Source: Setophaga petechia
Lineage: Eukaryota; Chordata; Aves; Passeriformes; Parulidae
Direction of reading: 5' to 3'
Assembly (NCBI GenBank): GCA_024362935.1
Contig: JANCRA010000174.1
Span: forward strand, 124,001-188,000
DNA length: 64,000 nucleotides
Part shown: positions 21,478 to 35,486 of the stretch, piece after piece
How the letters are laid out: each line of letters begins with the position of its first letter
How positions within the stretch are numbered: position 1 is the stretch's first letter
The notes under the pieces: model-generated
The model's database searches: none
What the model was told of the DNA's origin: nothing
Seen by the model: only the letters and a program-made list of their open reading frames with translations
Made by a program: the position numbers and the translations under genes

Positions 21478-22301
21478 CTCCTCGAAGGCAAAAAAAAAAA
21501 AAAATGAAACAAAACAAAAAAAGGAAGAGCACAAAGTTTGTACAAACCCAGGACACAGATTCCAAAAAAAAAAAAAAAAAAGAATAATAATAATAATAAT
21601 AACAACGACCAAAAAGGAATTAAAGAGATAAATAAAGGACTGGTTACAGTTTCAGACCATAATTTAACAGGCACGGTCACCTTCCAAATAATGCTCCCGA
21701 GCTAACGCAACGCTTCTGAAAGGACTTGGAAAAACAACAAAACCCAAGGAAAACGGTGATTAAAAGCTGCTCTTCTCCCCAAATAAATAATTTAAAGGAT
21801 CTGTGAGGGCTCCTGGGTGGGTTTGGCACCCTGGGGTGGGCAGGGGGTGCCCGGAGGGGTCGGGCTCAGCCCCAGCCCAGTGATTATCAGGGGCTGCTTT
21901 AAGGCTTCCAGCAGCACTTGGGGGCTGCTCCGTGGATTTTTAATTGAAACGTTTTCTTTTCCTCTTTTTTGTTTTTCTTTTAAGGCTCAAGGTTATTAAA
22001 AAATAAAGTGAAGTTCTCCTCCTGGCTGGTTTTGCTACGAGTTAGAAAAATAAAGCCTCTCCCATGCTGGTCCCTGCCCCAGTGCTGGGTTCCCAGGGCA
22101 GAGCACGCTGGTTTAGTTTCATTTTTAGAGCAAAAAAAAAAGACACTTCTCTATACAAAAATACCTCTGCAAGAAAACCTAGGGCTGCTCCACTAAGTGT
22201 CATTTTTTGTTTTTTTTTTAGCTGTTGGAAAAATAAGAGCATTTCAAAAAAATCTCTAAAAAATAGGTATAAATCCCCTCACAATTGGTAACGAATCATA
22301 C

Positions 22302-22308
22302 ACAGTAC
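22302..22308 (-). promoter_or_regulatory. Candidate miR-101 target site in SOX9 3'UTR
   Basis: The transcript strand reads GTACTGT, a 7-mer match to the miR-101 seed (bases 2-8), without the extra A of an 8-mer. It lies in AT-rich 3'UTR sequence about 450 nt after the stop. Regulation of SOX9 by miR-101 has been described in mammals; conservation here is untested. Confidence 0.4.
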
Positions 22309-22750
22309 ATACTAAAAATATTTAAAATAGAGAATATTCCTCACAGAGGACTCTGAGTTTTCTCTTTTAACCCCCCCCTTTTTTTTTTTTTCATTTTTAT
22401 TTTTTTATCTCGCTTTTAATTACTGCTAAAAAAAAAAAAAAAAATCATTACAAAAGTCCAGAGAAGGAGCCAGCTGGGCGTGTTGGGTGGAAATCTCCTC
22501 TCCGTGCTGGAAGAAGCAGAGTTCAAGTCCAGTCCTTGGCAAGTCTGTCCCAGATTTGGGGGCTTGGGAGCGGGTCCTGGAGGATGCTGTAGTGCAGAAG
22601 GCTCGAGGCGCCGGCTTCCAGGCGAGCGTCCTTTCCATCATCATCATTTCCATCTCACACACTCTGAGGCAACTCCTTGCCGCTTTCGCTCGTTTCTGGT
22701 TATTTCGTTAAATTTTTTCTCGCTTTTTTTCGGGCGCCTTCTGGCCTGGC

Positions 22751-25922
<3,172 letters not shown>

Positions 25923-25952
25923 GCGGCTCTGCGGCCGCTGCGCGCCGCGCGC

Positions 25953-26050
25953 ACAAATACCCGCGCGCCCGCCCCGGCCCGCCCAATCACAGCGCGGCCC
26001 GCGGGGGCCGCTCCGCCCCTATTGGCTGAGCCGCGCGGAGGGGGCGGGGC
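25953..26050 (-). promoter_or_regulatory. SOX9 core promoter within a CpG-rich block
   Basis: Reading the minus strand, a TATA-like GTATTTGT (25960-25953) lies about 30 bp before the inferred start. An inverted CCAAT box at 25983-25987, a CCAAT box (26025-26021) and GC boxes (26041-26050 and around 26013-26019) lie upstream. The surrounding 25850-26450 is extremely GC- and CpG-rich, consistent with a CpG island. A TATA plus CCAAT plus GC-box layout fits an NF-Y/Sp1-driven developmental promoter. Confidence 0.65.
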
Positions 26051-26694
26051 CGCGCAGAGCCGCGCAGCGCGGGGGGCACGGCCCGGCCGGGGCGGCGACG
26101 GCGGCGGGGACAGAGCGGGGACAGAGCGGGGACAGAGCGGGGACAGCGACAGCGTCCCGGCCGTGCCCTGCGGTCCCCGCGGGTGGCTGATGGATGGAGG
26201 CGCCGCCGCCGCTGGGCCCCGCCGCTGGGGCCGCTGCCGCCGCGCTGGCGGGAGGCGGGCGGGACGCGCGGAGCGGAGCGGGGGCCGCGGGCGCTGCGCG
26301 GCTCCGTCCCGAGGGGGCGCCAGAGGCTCAGGAACGGCGCGCGGGGGGCGGCGGGGCCGGGCCGGGCCGGGCGCGCCCCCCGAACCTCCCCCGGTACCGC
26401 GGGACGGAGCGGGGGCGGCCCCGGAGGCTCAGGGTGCCCGGCCCCAGAGACCCCAAAATCGCTGCTGCGCTTCGGCTTTTTCTCCTTTTTCAAACTTTTT
26501 TTTTTCAAACTTTTTTTTTCTTTTTTTCTTTTTTTTTTTTTTTTTTTTTCTTTTTGGAGGGGGTGCCCGGCGCGTCCCTCCGCTCGCCCCGCGCTGCGGC
26601 ATCCGCACGTTCCCCGGTTATTCCTCTATCTCTCGTTATTCCCCATCCCGGTGGCCTCGGCTCGGCTTTCCCTGCGCGGCCGGACCGGGCTGCG
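26051..26694. other. CpG-rich SOX9 upstream flank and poly-T run
   Basis: This is GC-dense single-copy DNA with a short direct repeat of GACAGAGCGGG at about 26108-26142 and a long T/C homopolymer block at about 26478-26560. Long open frames cross it, but only because of the GC bias. I see no second gene. Confidence 0.6.
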
Positions 26695-27010
26695 GGACCC
26701 TCATCCCGATTCCCCATCCCGGTTCCTCATCCCAGTTCCCCATCCCGGTTTCCCATTCCGCTTCCTAATCCCGGTTCCTCATCCCGTTTCTCCATCCCAG
26801 TTCCTCATCCCGGTCCCGGATCCCGGTTCTCCATCCCAATCCCGCATCCCAATCCCGGATCTCGGTTCTCCATCCCGGTCCCCCATCCCGGTCCGGCATC
26901 CCAATCCCGGATCCCGGTTCTTCCTCCCCTTCCCCATCCCGGTTCCCCATCCCGGTTCCCCATCCCGGTCCTGTATCCCGGTTCCCCATCCCGGTCCCGC
27001 ATCCCTGGAG
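26695..27010. repeat. Minisatellite (CATCCCGGTTCCC)n
   Basis: Units of about 14-16 bp of CCCATCCCGGTTC type, about 20 copies, lie some 0.8-1.1 kb upstream of the SOX9 start. They could vary in length close to the promoter. Confidence 0.92.
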
Positions 27011-28109
27011 CCGTGCCCGGGGAAGGAGCGGCCTCTTCCCTCCCCCTCTGCCCAGAAATAAAAGTTTTGCCGAGTGGATCAGGGCTGGAAGGCAAGGCCG
27101 GGTTTATCAGTGGGAACTGGGATATTTCCCAGTATCATTACTGGGAACTGCGGGTATTTCCCGGTACAGGAACATTCCGGGGCTGTAGGAATCGCCCGGC
27201 TGGAGCTCCCGTGCGGCTCCGGATGAATTTGGGGCTCTCCCTGCACCCCCGGTCCAGGTGGGCACTAAAACACACCCCGGCTTTTCAGGCTCCAGGAGCA
27301 GGATTTGGTGGGAGCTGCCCGAAAAGCTGCGCCCCTTCCCACCTCCCTCCTTCTCCCCGCGCTCCTCGGCGCCTTTTTGGGGCAGAAACCTCCGAGTTCT
27401 GCTCCTTTCCCAAAGCCCGAGCCCAGAATTTTTCATCGCAAGCCGAGCGTTAAAGTCGGGGCTTTCTGGCGGCCGCTTTCCTTCGCTGCTTTCATTTGCA
27501 GCCTTTGTGCGGCCGGACAATCCTCGGGACAGCCCTGTCGCGATTGTCGTCGTTATCCTGACCAGGGGGGGCTTCAAGGTATTGGAAAAGGCACGTGGAA
27601 AAAAAACAAAATGAAAAAAAAATAATATAAAATGAAAATAAAAGGACAGCGGGGAAGGAGCTGGGAATAAACGCACTCAAAACCCTCTCCTTGGTTGTTT
27701 TTAGTTTTTCCTGAGGTTCTGGTGATGATTTTGGGTTGGTTTTAAAAGTTTTTTTTAGTTTTTTTTTGCTCGCAAACTTTTTTGGGAAGAAGTTTTGCTC
27801 TGGGTGAGTTTAAGGTAAGTGGCTGTGCTCTGTCCCGGAGCCTTTGTCTGCAGGAGCAGAGCGAAGCTTTTCTGCTTTTCTCCAGGGGAATTTGGGTTTT
27901 TTTTATTCCTGAAACACCAAGAAAGCTTTTCCCAGAGTTGTGTTTCTTCCCTTTGCTAAATATCCAATTTTCCAGGAGAGGGCCGCTGGATTTTGCGTTG
28001 CTATTTGCGGTGATAAAGGTAAAATCTCAGCAAATATTACAGGTGATAATTTGGATTATTTTCCCTGGGTAATCCCAGCTCTGGGGTGGTGCATGCCAGA
28101 GTTTAGCTC
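27011..28109. other. Upstream proximal single-copy DNA with a strong inverted repeat
   Basis: The region about 1.1-2.2 kb upstream of SOX9 is free of arrays. At 27516-27548 there is a nested palindrome, GACAATC ... GACAG-CC-CTGTC ... GATTGTC. Around 27590-27650 and 27740-27780 it is A- or T-rich. No exon is visible. Confidence 0.5.
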
Positions 28110-28600
28110 CCCAAATCTCATTTAATAAATATATTTATTGCAGAACACGAAAGCAAAGGCAGGGCAGGAGATTGTTCTGATCTCAGCTGGAGCTGCTGGG
28201 GCCAAAATCTGAATAAAATTTACCTGGAGAGGAGCAAAACCTGGTGACAGCAGATTGTCCCCTGGCCCTGCTGCTGCTGATTGGCAGAAAGAGCACGGGG
28301 ACAATTGGGGAGGGTCAGAGATTGAGTGGAAAGGGTCAGAATTGGGACATTTTTCATGCTGCAAATCCATCTGCTGCAAGGGGCTCTGCCTTCCCCGCGA
28401 GGGGCTTGACAAGTTTGAACAATAAACAAAAGCGAAAGGGGAAGGAGCTCTGCGCTTATTGTGTGTGATTTGATAATTTCTGGCTTATTATTTTTAATTA
28501 TTGCTCGATGGGCTATTTGGACAAGGTGGACAAGCTGATTAATCACAGCCGGGTGGAAGCTGCTGCTGCTTTCCCGTCAGGATGGAAGTTTTCCTTCCCT
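28110..28600. promoter_or_regulatory. Candidate SOX9 proximal upstream enhancer (about -2.2 to -2.7 kb)
   Basis: A single-copy AT-rich island holds GAACAATAAACAAAAG at 28417-28432, which overlaps SOX-like AACAAT and forkhead ATAAACA sites. It also holds several ACAATT/ATTGTC cores near 28250-28300, a homeodomain cluster TTATTTTTAATTATTGC (about 28487-28503) and GATTAATCAC near 28537. Dense overlapping motifs in a non-repetitive block suggest an enhancer; activity is inferred. Confidence 0.45.
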
Positions 28601-28880
28601 TTTTTCTGGAATTAACTTGGTTTTATCCAAAGTGGCCGGCTCAGGGAGCACGGGAGGTTTTTGTGGGTATTAAAGCCCCTGTTTGATGGGATTTTCCTGC
28701 TCCTTGTGCTCAGTTAAATCCCTGGTTTTTAGGGAATAACCTTTCCAAGAGTTAGTGGAGGAGACAGGAATTTTGGGACTGAGGGGTGGATTTGGGGAGG
28801 TTTTTCTGTCCAAATTGAAAATATGGTCGTGCTTCAGACGAGTTGTGCCTCAGAAGTTGTTTTATGGATTTTTGGGGGAC

Positions 28881-30095
28881 CCCTTTGATAGTGGGGAGGT
28901 TCAGGCTCTGCTCCAACCCCTGGGATTTAGGATTTGTGTTGGGAATGTTGAGACTCTGCTCAGGATTTGGGATTGGGGTTGGGGAGGTTTGAGTTCTGTT
29001 TCAACCCCTGGGATTTGGGATTGGTGTTGGGGAGGTTTGGGCTCTGCTCAGGATTTGGGATTGATGTTGGGAAGGTTTGAGTTCTGCTCCAACCCCTGGG
29101 ATTTGGGATTTGTGTTGGGAATGTTGAGACTCTGCTCAGGATTTGGGATTGCTGTTGGGAGGGTTCAGGCTCTGCTCTGACCTTTGGGATTTGGGATTGG
29201 TGTTGGGAAAGTTCAGGCTCTGCTCCAATCCCTGGAATTTGGGATTGGTGTTGGGAAGGTTTGGGCTCTGCTCTGATCCCTCTGGAATTTGTGTTGGGAA
29301 GGTTTGAGATCTGTTCCAAGCCCCAGGATTTGGGATTAGGGTTGGGAAGGTTCAGGATCTCCTCAGGATTTGGGATTGGTGCTGGGAAGGTTCAGGCTCT
29401 CCTTTAAACCTCAGGATTTGGGATTGGTGCTGGGAAGGTTTGACTTCTGCTCTGACCTTTGGGATTTGGGATTGGGGTTGGGAGGGTTCAGGCTCTGCTC
29501 CAATCCCTGGAATTTGGGATTGGTGTTGGGAAGGTCTGGGTTCTGCTCAGGATTTGGGATTGGGGTTGGGAGGGTTTGAGCTCTGCTCTGATCCCTGGGA
29601 TCTGGGATTGGTGTTGGGAAGGTTTGAGTTGTGCTCAGGATTTGGGATTGGTGTTGGGAAGGTTCAGGATCTGCTCAGGATTTGGGATTGGTGTTGGGAA
29701 GGTCCAGGCTCTGCCCCAATCTCTGGGATTTGGGATTGATGTTGGGAAGGTTTGGGTTCTGCTCAGGATTTGGGATTGGGGTTGGGAGGGTTTGAGCTCT
29801 GCTCTGATCCCTGGGATCTGGGATTGGTGTTGGGAAGGTTCAGGATCTGCTCAGGATTTGGGATTGGTGTTGGGAAGCTCTAGGTTGTGCTCAGGATTTG
29901 GGATTGGTGCTGGGAAGGTTTGAGTTCTGCTCTGACCTTTGGGATTTGGGATTGGGGTTGGGAAGCTCTAGGTTGTGCTCAGGATTTGGGATTGGTGTTG
30001 GGAAAGTTCAGGATCTGCTTTAACCCTCAGGATTTGGGATTGGTGTTGGGGAGGTCTGAGTTCTGTTCCAGCCCTCTGGAATTAGGGGTTGGTGC
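28881..30095. repeat. G/T-rich minisatellite, unit about 42-60 bp
   Basis: The recurring phrase is GGATTTGGGATTGGTGTTGG, then GAAGGTTTGAG and CTCTGCTC, about 25 copies. Each copy carries ATTGG (CCAAT on the minus strand) and GGG runs that favour G-quadruplexes. Confidence 0.93.
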
Positions 30096-30825
30096 TGGGA
30101 ACGTTCCCCAGGGGTGCTGGGATGTCCCCATGTCCCCTCTGACCCCACCCTCTGCCCTGCCACCCCCAGAGGGGCAGAGACCCGAGGGGAAGCTGCAGAT
30201 CCTGGGGAAGGTTCCCTGCTCCTGGTGCACCCCAGGAACTTCGGGGTGAGCAGGAATTCCCTAAATCCAGAGGTGTTCCCGCAGCAGAATCTGAATTTTC
30301 ATATCAAAAATGGATCAGTGATTGATCCATGGCCCAAAATGTGAAATTCCAGGTGTGATTGTGCCTGTGGATTTATCCAGGAACGTTTGCCTCAGAGGAA
30401 GGTTTTGGCAGGGCTGGTTAATTAATTAATCACAGCTTAATTAATGGAAAAATTAAAACTCCCCCTCCTCATCAGTGACATTTTATTAAATCTGAGAATG
30501 GGGCTGCATCCCACAGAAATATTCCCACATTTTGACTTTTCCCTCTCTCCTGGGAGCAGGGAAGGCTCAGCCTGCCCTTGGTTTTTCCCGAAATTTCAAC
30601 TTTTCCCTGATTTTCCCATCCAGGTTTCCAGGATCCCACATTTTGCCATTCCAGGTGTAAAATGCCACAGATTTCCCTCCCAAATATCCCAAATATTCCT
30701 GGTGCAGGGATGGAATTTGGGGTTTGGGGGAGATCTGTGGGTGCCAGGCCATGGGGTTGGTGTGGAGCTCCTGGATCCCATTTCCAGCTGAGGGGGGACG
30801 GCCTTGGGGCCTTTAATTGGAAATT
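30096..30825. other. Single-copy intergenic DNA
   Basis: It contains an AT-rich patch TTAATTAATTAATCACAGC near 30418-30437. Otherwise nothing is recognisable. Confidence 0.4.
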
Positions 30826-31850
30826 AATTCATTAAAGAATTGACTTAAAATTTGTAATTTCAGCTCACAATTCATTTGCATCAGATTCATTTTGTAAATT
30901 CAGCTCAGAAATCATTGAGATTTTATTAATTTTTAAAATTCAGCTCAGAATTCATTGTGATTTTATTCACTTTGTAAATGCAGCTGAGAATTCCTTGGGA
31001 TTGGGTTCATTTTGTAAATTCAGCTCAGAATTCATTGTGATTTTATTAATTTTTAAAATTCAGCTGAGAATTCATTGTGATTTTATTAATTTTTAAAATC
31101 CAGCTCAGAATTCATTGTGATTTTATTAATTTTTAAAATTCAGCTGAGAATTCATTGAGATTTTATTAATTTTTAAAATCCAGCTCAGAATTCATTGTGA
31201 TTTTATTAATTTTTAAAATTCAGCTCAGAATTCATTGTGATTTTATTAATTTTGTAAATTCAGCTCAGAATTCATTGTGATTTTATTCGCTTTGCGAATT
31301 AAGCTGAGAATTCCTTGGGACTGGATTAATTTTTTAAATTCAGCTGAAAATTCCTGGAGATTTTATTAATTTTGTAAATTCAGCTCAGAATTCATTGGGA
31401 TTTTATTCATTTTGTAAATTCACTTGAGAATTCCTTTGGACTGGATTAGTTTTGTAAATTCAGCTGAGAATTCTTTAAGATTTTAATCACTTTGTAAATT
31501 CAGCTCCAAATTCCTTGGGATTTTATTCATTTTGTAAATTCAGCTGAGAATTCCTTGAGATTTTATTAATTTTGTAAATAAATCTCACAATCCCTTATTA
31601 ATTTTGTAAATTCTGCTGAGAATTCCTTGGGAATTTATTCACTGTAAATTCAGCTCAGAATTTTTTGGGACTGGATTAATTTTTAAAATTCAGCTGAAAA
31701 TTCCTTGGGATTTTATTCATTTTGTAAATAAAGCTCACAATTCCTTATTAATTTTGTAAATTCAGCTGAGAATTCCTTGGGATTTTATTCATTTTGTAAA
31801 TTCAGCTGAGAATTCCTTGGGATTTAATGAATTTTTACAGTTCTGTTCCT
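30826..31850. repeat. AT-rich minisatellite, about 17 units of about 60 bp
   Basis: The unit runs CATTGTGATTTTATTAATTT, then TTAAAATTCAGCTCAGAATT. Most copies keep an ATTAATTTT homeodomain-like segment, and many keep CATTGTG, the reverse complement of SOX core CACAATG. The base composition is strongly AT-rich. Confidence 0.94.
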
Positions 31851-32240
31851 CTGAGCTGGGATCAGCAGGGTGTGATTCCAAATCCTGGAAATGCCTGAAA
31901 AAGCAGCAGAGAACAGGAATTTCCCCCTCTTTTGGAATATATAAAATAACAGCAGCCTCAAGACTCCAAAATTCATTTTTAATTTATGCCTAAAAACACC
32001 ATGAAAGGGATTTCCTCTGGGGAGAAAATTCTGGAATTTTGGGAGAATAATCCCAGCCCTGGGGTGAAATGATTTTGATTATTTCTGAGCTGGAATAGTG
32101 GGAATAATGTCCAAAATCCCCCCAAAAAAGGCAAAAATGGGGAGAAATCAGGATTAGGGTGGGACTGATTTATTTTATAATTTCATAAATAAATATTTTC
32201 TCCCTTTCCCTAAATCTCCAGATTTATTGATTGATTTTAC
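31851..32240. other. Single-copy AT-rich DNA
   Basis: No gene, array or transposon end is visible. Confidence 0.4.
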
Positions 32241-32410
32241 CATTTCTTTATTTCTTTTTCTTTTTCTTTTTCTTTTCTTTTTCTTTTTCTTTTTCTTTTT
32301 CTTTTTCTTTCTTTTTCTTTCTCTCTTTCTTTTCTTTCTTTTTCTTTCTTTCTTTCTTTCTCTCTCTCTCTTTCTTTTCTCTCTTTCTTTTCTCTCTCTT
32401 TCTCTCATTA
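32241..32410. repeat. Polypyrimidine microsatellite (CTTTTT)n/(CTTT)n
   Basis: A pure C/T tract of about 170 bp that also contains (CT)n. Confidence 0.97.
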
Positions 32411-33188
32411 TTTATTTCTTTCCTCCAGGATTTTTGGCTCCAAACTCTTCCAAACTTTGCCTGCATGGAAAATTTATCCCTCTCATGGAAATCCCCTCCC
32501 CAAACTGTTCCCTCCTTTCCCAAACAGTTTTCTCCTAGACGGAAAAAAAAGAGAATTATTATGAATTTATTCTTTTTTTCCCTCCACTCAAAACGCAACT
32601 TGAAATTCTGATAAAACCAATCCAAGCCACGAGGAAACTCCAGGAATGAGAACAAAAGAGGGAATTTTAATCCCTAACAATCAGAGCAGAAAAGGGAAAA
32701 TTCCCTGCAGGGAATGCTGCAGGTGAGGAATCACCAGGATTTTCCACCTATTTAAATCAATTTTTTCTTAAAAATACAGAGAAAAAGGAAAATGGCCTGC
32801 AGGGAATGCTGGAGACACAGGATCACCACCAGAATTTACCCATTTTTATCATTTTTTGGGAATTTTTTCCTTAGAAATGGAGAAAAGGGAGATGCTGGTG
32901 GCACAGGAGCACCATCACAATTTCCCTAATTTTATAATTTTTTCTGAAATAAATCAGGGACACAGAGAAGGGAATGCTGGTGGCACCATCATTTCCTGCC
33001 TCTTTTTTCCCATTTTTTCTCAGAAATCAGGGGTGGCCCCTCAGTGTCACTGAGTGGTCACTGTGAAATCTCTCTCAGCAAAGTGCAAGAGAATTTCAAT
33101 TTCTTGACAAGCTGCAAAACCTGCTTAAATATTAAAAAAAAATAAAAATCCCACACCAAATTTGAACTCCTGATCGATTCTAATTTTT
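32411..33188. repeat. Diverged dispersed copies of the 39-41 kb repeat family
   Basis: Around 32690-32960 the phrases CTGCAGGGAATGCTGGAG, GATCACCACCAGAATTTACCCA and TTTTTTCCTTAGAAATGGAG recur two to three times. They match the unit of the array at 39.1-40.9 kb, about 6.5 kb away. The remainder is AT-rich single-copy sequence. Confidence 0.75.
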
Positions 33189-34868
33189 GCTCTCTTTCAT
33201 TTTTAATCTCTCTATTTTTCCCCTCTATTTTTCCCCATCTATTTTCTCCCTCTATTTTAATCCTCTATTTTTCTCCCTCTATTTTCTCCCTCTATTTTCT
33301 CCCTCTATTTTATCCTTCTATTTTACCCCTCTATTTTTTATCCTTCTATTTTACTCCTTCATGTTTTCACTTCTATTTTATCCCTCTATTTTTATTCCTC
33401 TATTTTTTACCACTCTATTTTTCATCCCTTTATTTTTTCATTCCATTTTTTACCCCTCCATTTTTCCCCCCTCCATTTTCCCCCCACTATTTTACCCATC
33501 TAGTTTTCCCCCTCTATTTTTAATCCCTCTATTTTATCCCTCTGTTTCTTATTCCTTTATTTTTATCCCTTTATTTTTTCCCCTCCATTTTCCCCCTCTA
33601 TTTTATCACTTTTTTCATCCCTCTATTTCCCCCCCTCCATTTCCCCCCTCTATTCTTTATCCCTTTATTTTTTTTTCTGTTTTACCCCTCGATTTTTTTA
33701 CTTCAATTTTTTACCCTTCTATATTTCAGGCCTCAATTTTCTCCCCCTCCATTTTTTACCCTTATATTTTACGCCTCTATTTATATCTCTCTGTTTTTCC
33801 CCTTCTATTTTTCATTCCTTTATTTTTTCCCCTCCATTTTTCCCCTCTATTTTCCCCCTCTATGTTTTCCCCTCTATTTTCCCCGCTCTATTTTCTCCTC
33901 TATTCTTTATCCCTCTATTTTTTTTTCTATTTTCCCCCTCTATGTTTTCCCCTCTATTTTTCCCTTCCATTTCCCCCCTCTATTCTTTATCCCTCTATTC
34001 TTTATCCCTCTATTATTTTTTCCATTTTACCCCTCTGTTTTTCCCCTCCATTTTACCCCTCTATTCTTTTACTTCTATTTTTTACCCTTCTATATTTCAT
34101 CCCTCTATTTTCCCCTTCTATTTTCCCCCTCCATTTTTCCCCTCTATTTTCCCCCTCTATTTTTCCCCTCCGTTTTACCCCTGTAATTTTTTACCTCCAT
34201 TTTTTACCCTTCTATATTTCATCCTCTATTTTTTACCCTCTATTTCCCCCCTCCATTTTCCCCTTCTATTTTTCATTCCTTTATTTTTTCCCCTCCATTT
34301 CTTCCCCTCTATTTTTCCCCCTCTATTTTTTATTCCTTTATTTTCCCCCCTCCATTTTTCCCCTGTATTTCCCCCCCTCTATTTTTTCCCTCTGTTTTAC
34401 CCCTCTATTTTTTTACCTCCACTTTTTACTCTTCTATATTTAATCTATTTTTTACCCTTCTATATTTCATCCCTCTATTTTACCCCTCTATTTTTTCCGT
34501 CCATTTTACCCCTCTAATTTTTTACCTCCATTTTTTACCCTTCTATATTTCATCCCTCTATTTTTTCCCCTCTATTTTCCCCCTCCATTTTCCCTCTCTA
34601 TTTTTCCCCCTCTATTTTTAATTAATTTCTTTTTTCCCCTCCATTTCCTCCCGTCTGTTTTTCCCCTCTACTTTTCATTCCTTTATTTTTTTCCCCTCCA
34701 TTTCCTCCCCTCTATTTTACCCCTCTATTTTTCCCCCTCCATTTTCCCCCTCTATTTTTCCCCTCCGTTTTACCCCTCTATTTTTTTACCTCCATTTTTT
34801 ACCCTTCTATATTTCATCCCTCTATTTTTTCCCCTCCATTTTCCCCCTCTATTTCCCCCTCTATTCCC
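33189..34868. repeat. Pyrimidine-rich minisatellite (CCCTCTATTTTT)n
   Basis: About 1.7 kb of variable 11-14 bp units combine CCCCTCTATTTT, CCTCCATTTT and TTATCCCT. The plus strand is almost lacking in G. The 418-residue open frame rich in F, P, S, I, L and Y is a repeat artefact. Confidence 0.96.
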
Positions 34869-35486
34869 ACCACCACATATCCCCAAATTCCCCATTCCCT
34901 CTCCCATCCCCACAAACCCACGGCTGCAATTTCCAACCCGCTGGGTTTGCCCAGCAATAGTTCAAATTACAGAACCCGGCAGCAACTTTACAAGAAAAAT
35001 CCCCCAAAAAAATTGGGCAAAGGGAATAAAACTGCCATTCTCTCTACCTGTTTGTGCAGCTCCTGCCCAACGCAGGCAGAGCCCGGCTGTTTATTTGGAG
35101 AAGGAAAGTTGTGGAAATCTCCTTGGAGGGTGTAATGTGGCCAGCACGTGTGGCTGGGAGCTACCTGAAGTCTGCACCCTAATGGCTTGCAGATGTCCCT
35201 GGGTCACCCATTTCCTCTCAAATTCGAGCGAGAAATTCGAATAAATTGAAAAAAAAAATTAAATACAACTAAAAAAAAAGGGGGTGTTTGAGCAAGGAAA
35301 GGAGGGGTTTGGGACTTCTGGAACTTGTAAAATTGTTTGTTTGGGTTGTTTCCAGCTGCTGGCCCTGCAGTGGGTTGGAAATTGGAGCTGCCAGCTCCAG
35401 GGAGGGGTTGGGAAGGGGGAGAAGATGATTTATTTGAAAAATAGAGAAATCTGCGCCGGGATCCCTCGCAGTTTGCTCAGGGCGGG
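34869..35486. promoter_or_regulatory. Single-copy island, candidate regulatory DNA
   Basis: It follows the pyrimidine array. It holds CAGCAATAGTTCAAATTAC near 34951-34970, an E-box CAGCACGTGTGG near 35144, and CACCCTAATGGC near 35176. The A-rich part near 35250-35280 precedes the tandem module. No coding evidence. Confidence 0.3.

Larger units (their letters stand above)
20840..22750 (-). other. SOX9: SOX9 3' untranslated region
   Basis: About 1.9 kb of AT-rich, single-copy sequence with several A or T homopolymers and a short (AAT)n run near 21583-21605 follows the stop. The composition changes sharply at about 20.83 kb to repeat-rich DNA, just past a good polyadenylation signal. The length is close to what is known for mammalian SOX9. 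The exact cleavage site is inferred. Confidence 0.8.

Noticed and set aside
28881..30095. Array of NF-Y promoter sites (CCAAT on the minus strand in each unit)
   Set aside because: Flanking bases fit the NF-Y consensus poorly and the array has no other promoter features.
33187..34443. 418-residue hydrophobic frame that could be taken for a membrane protein
   Set aside because: It is the (CCCTCTATTTTT)n array; hydrophobicity comes from T-rich codons.
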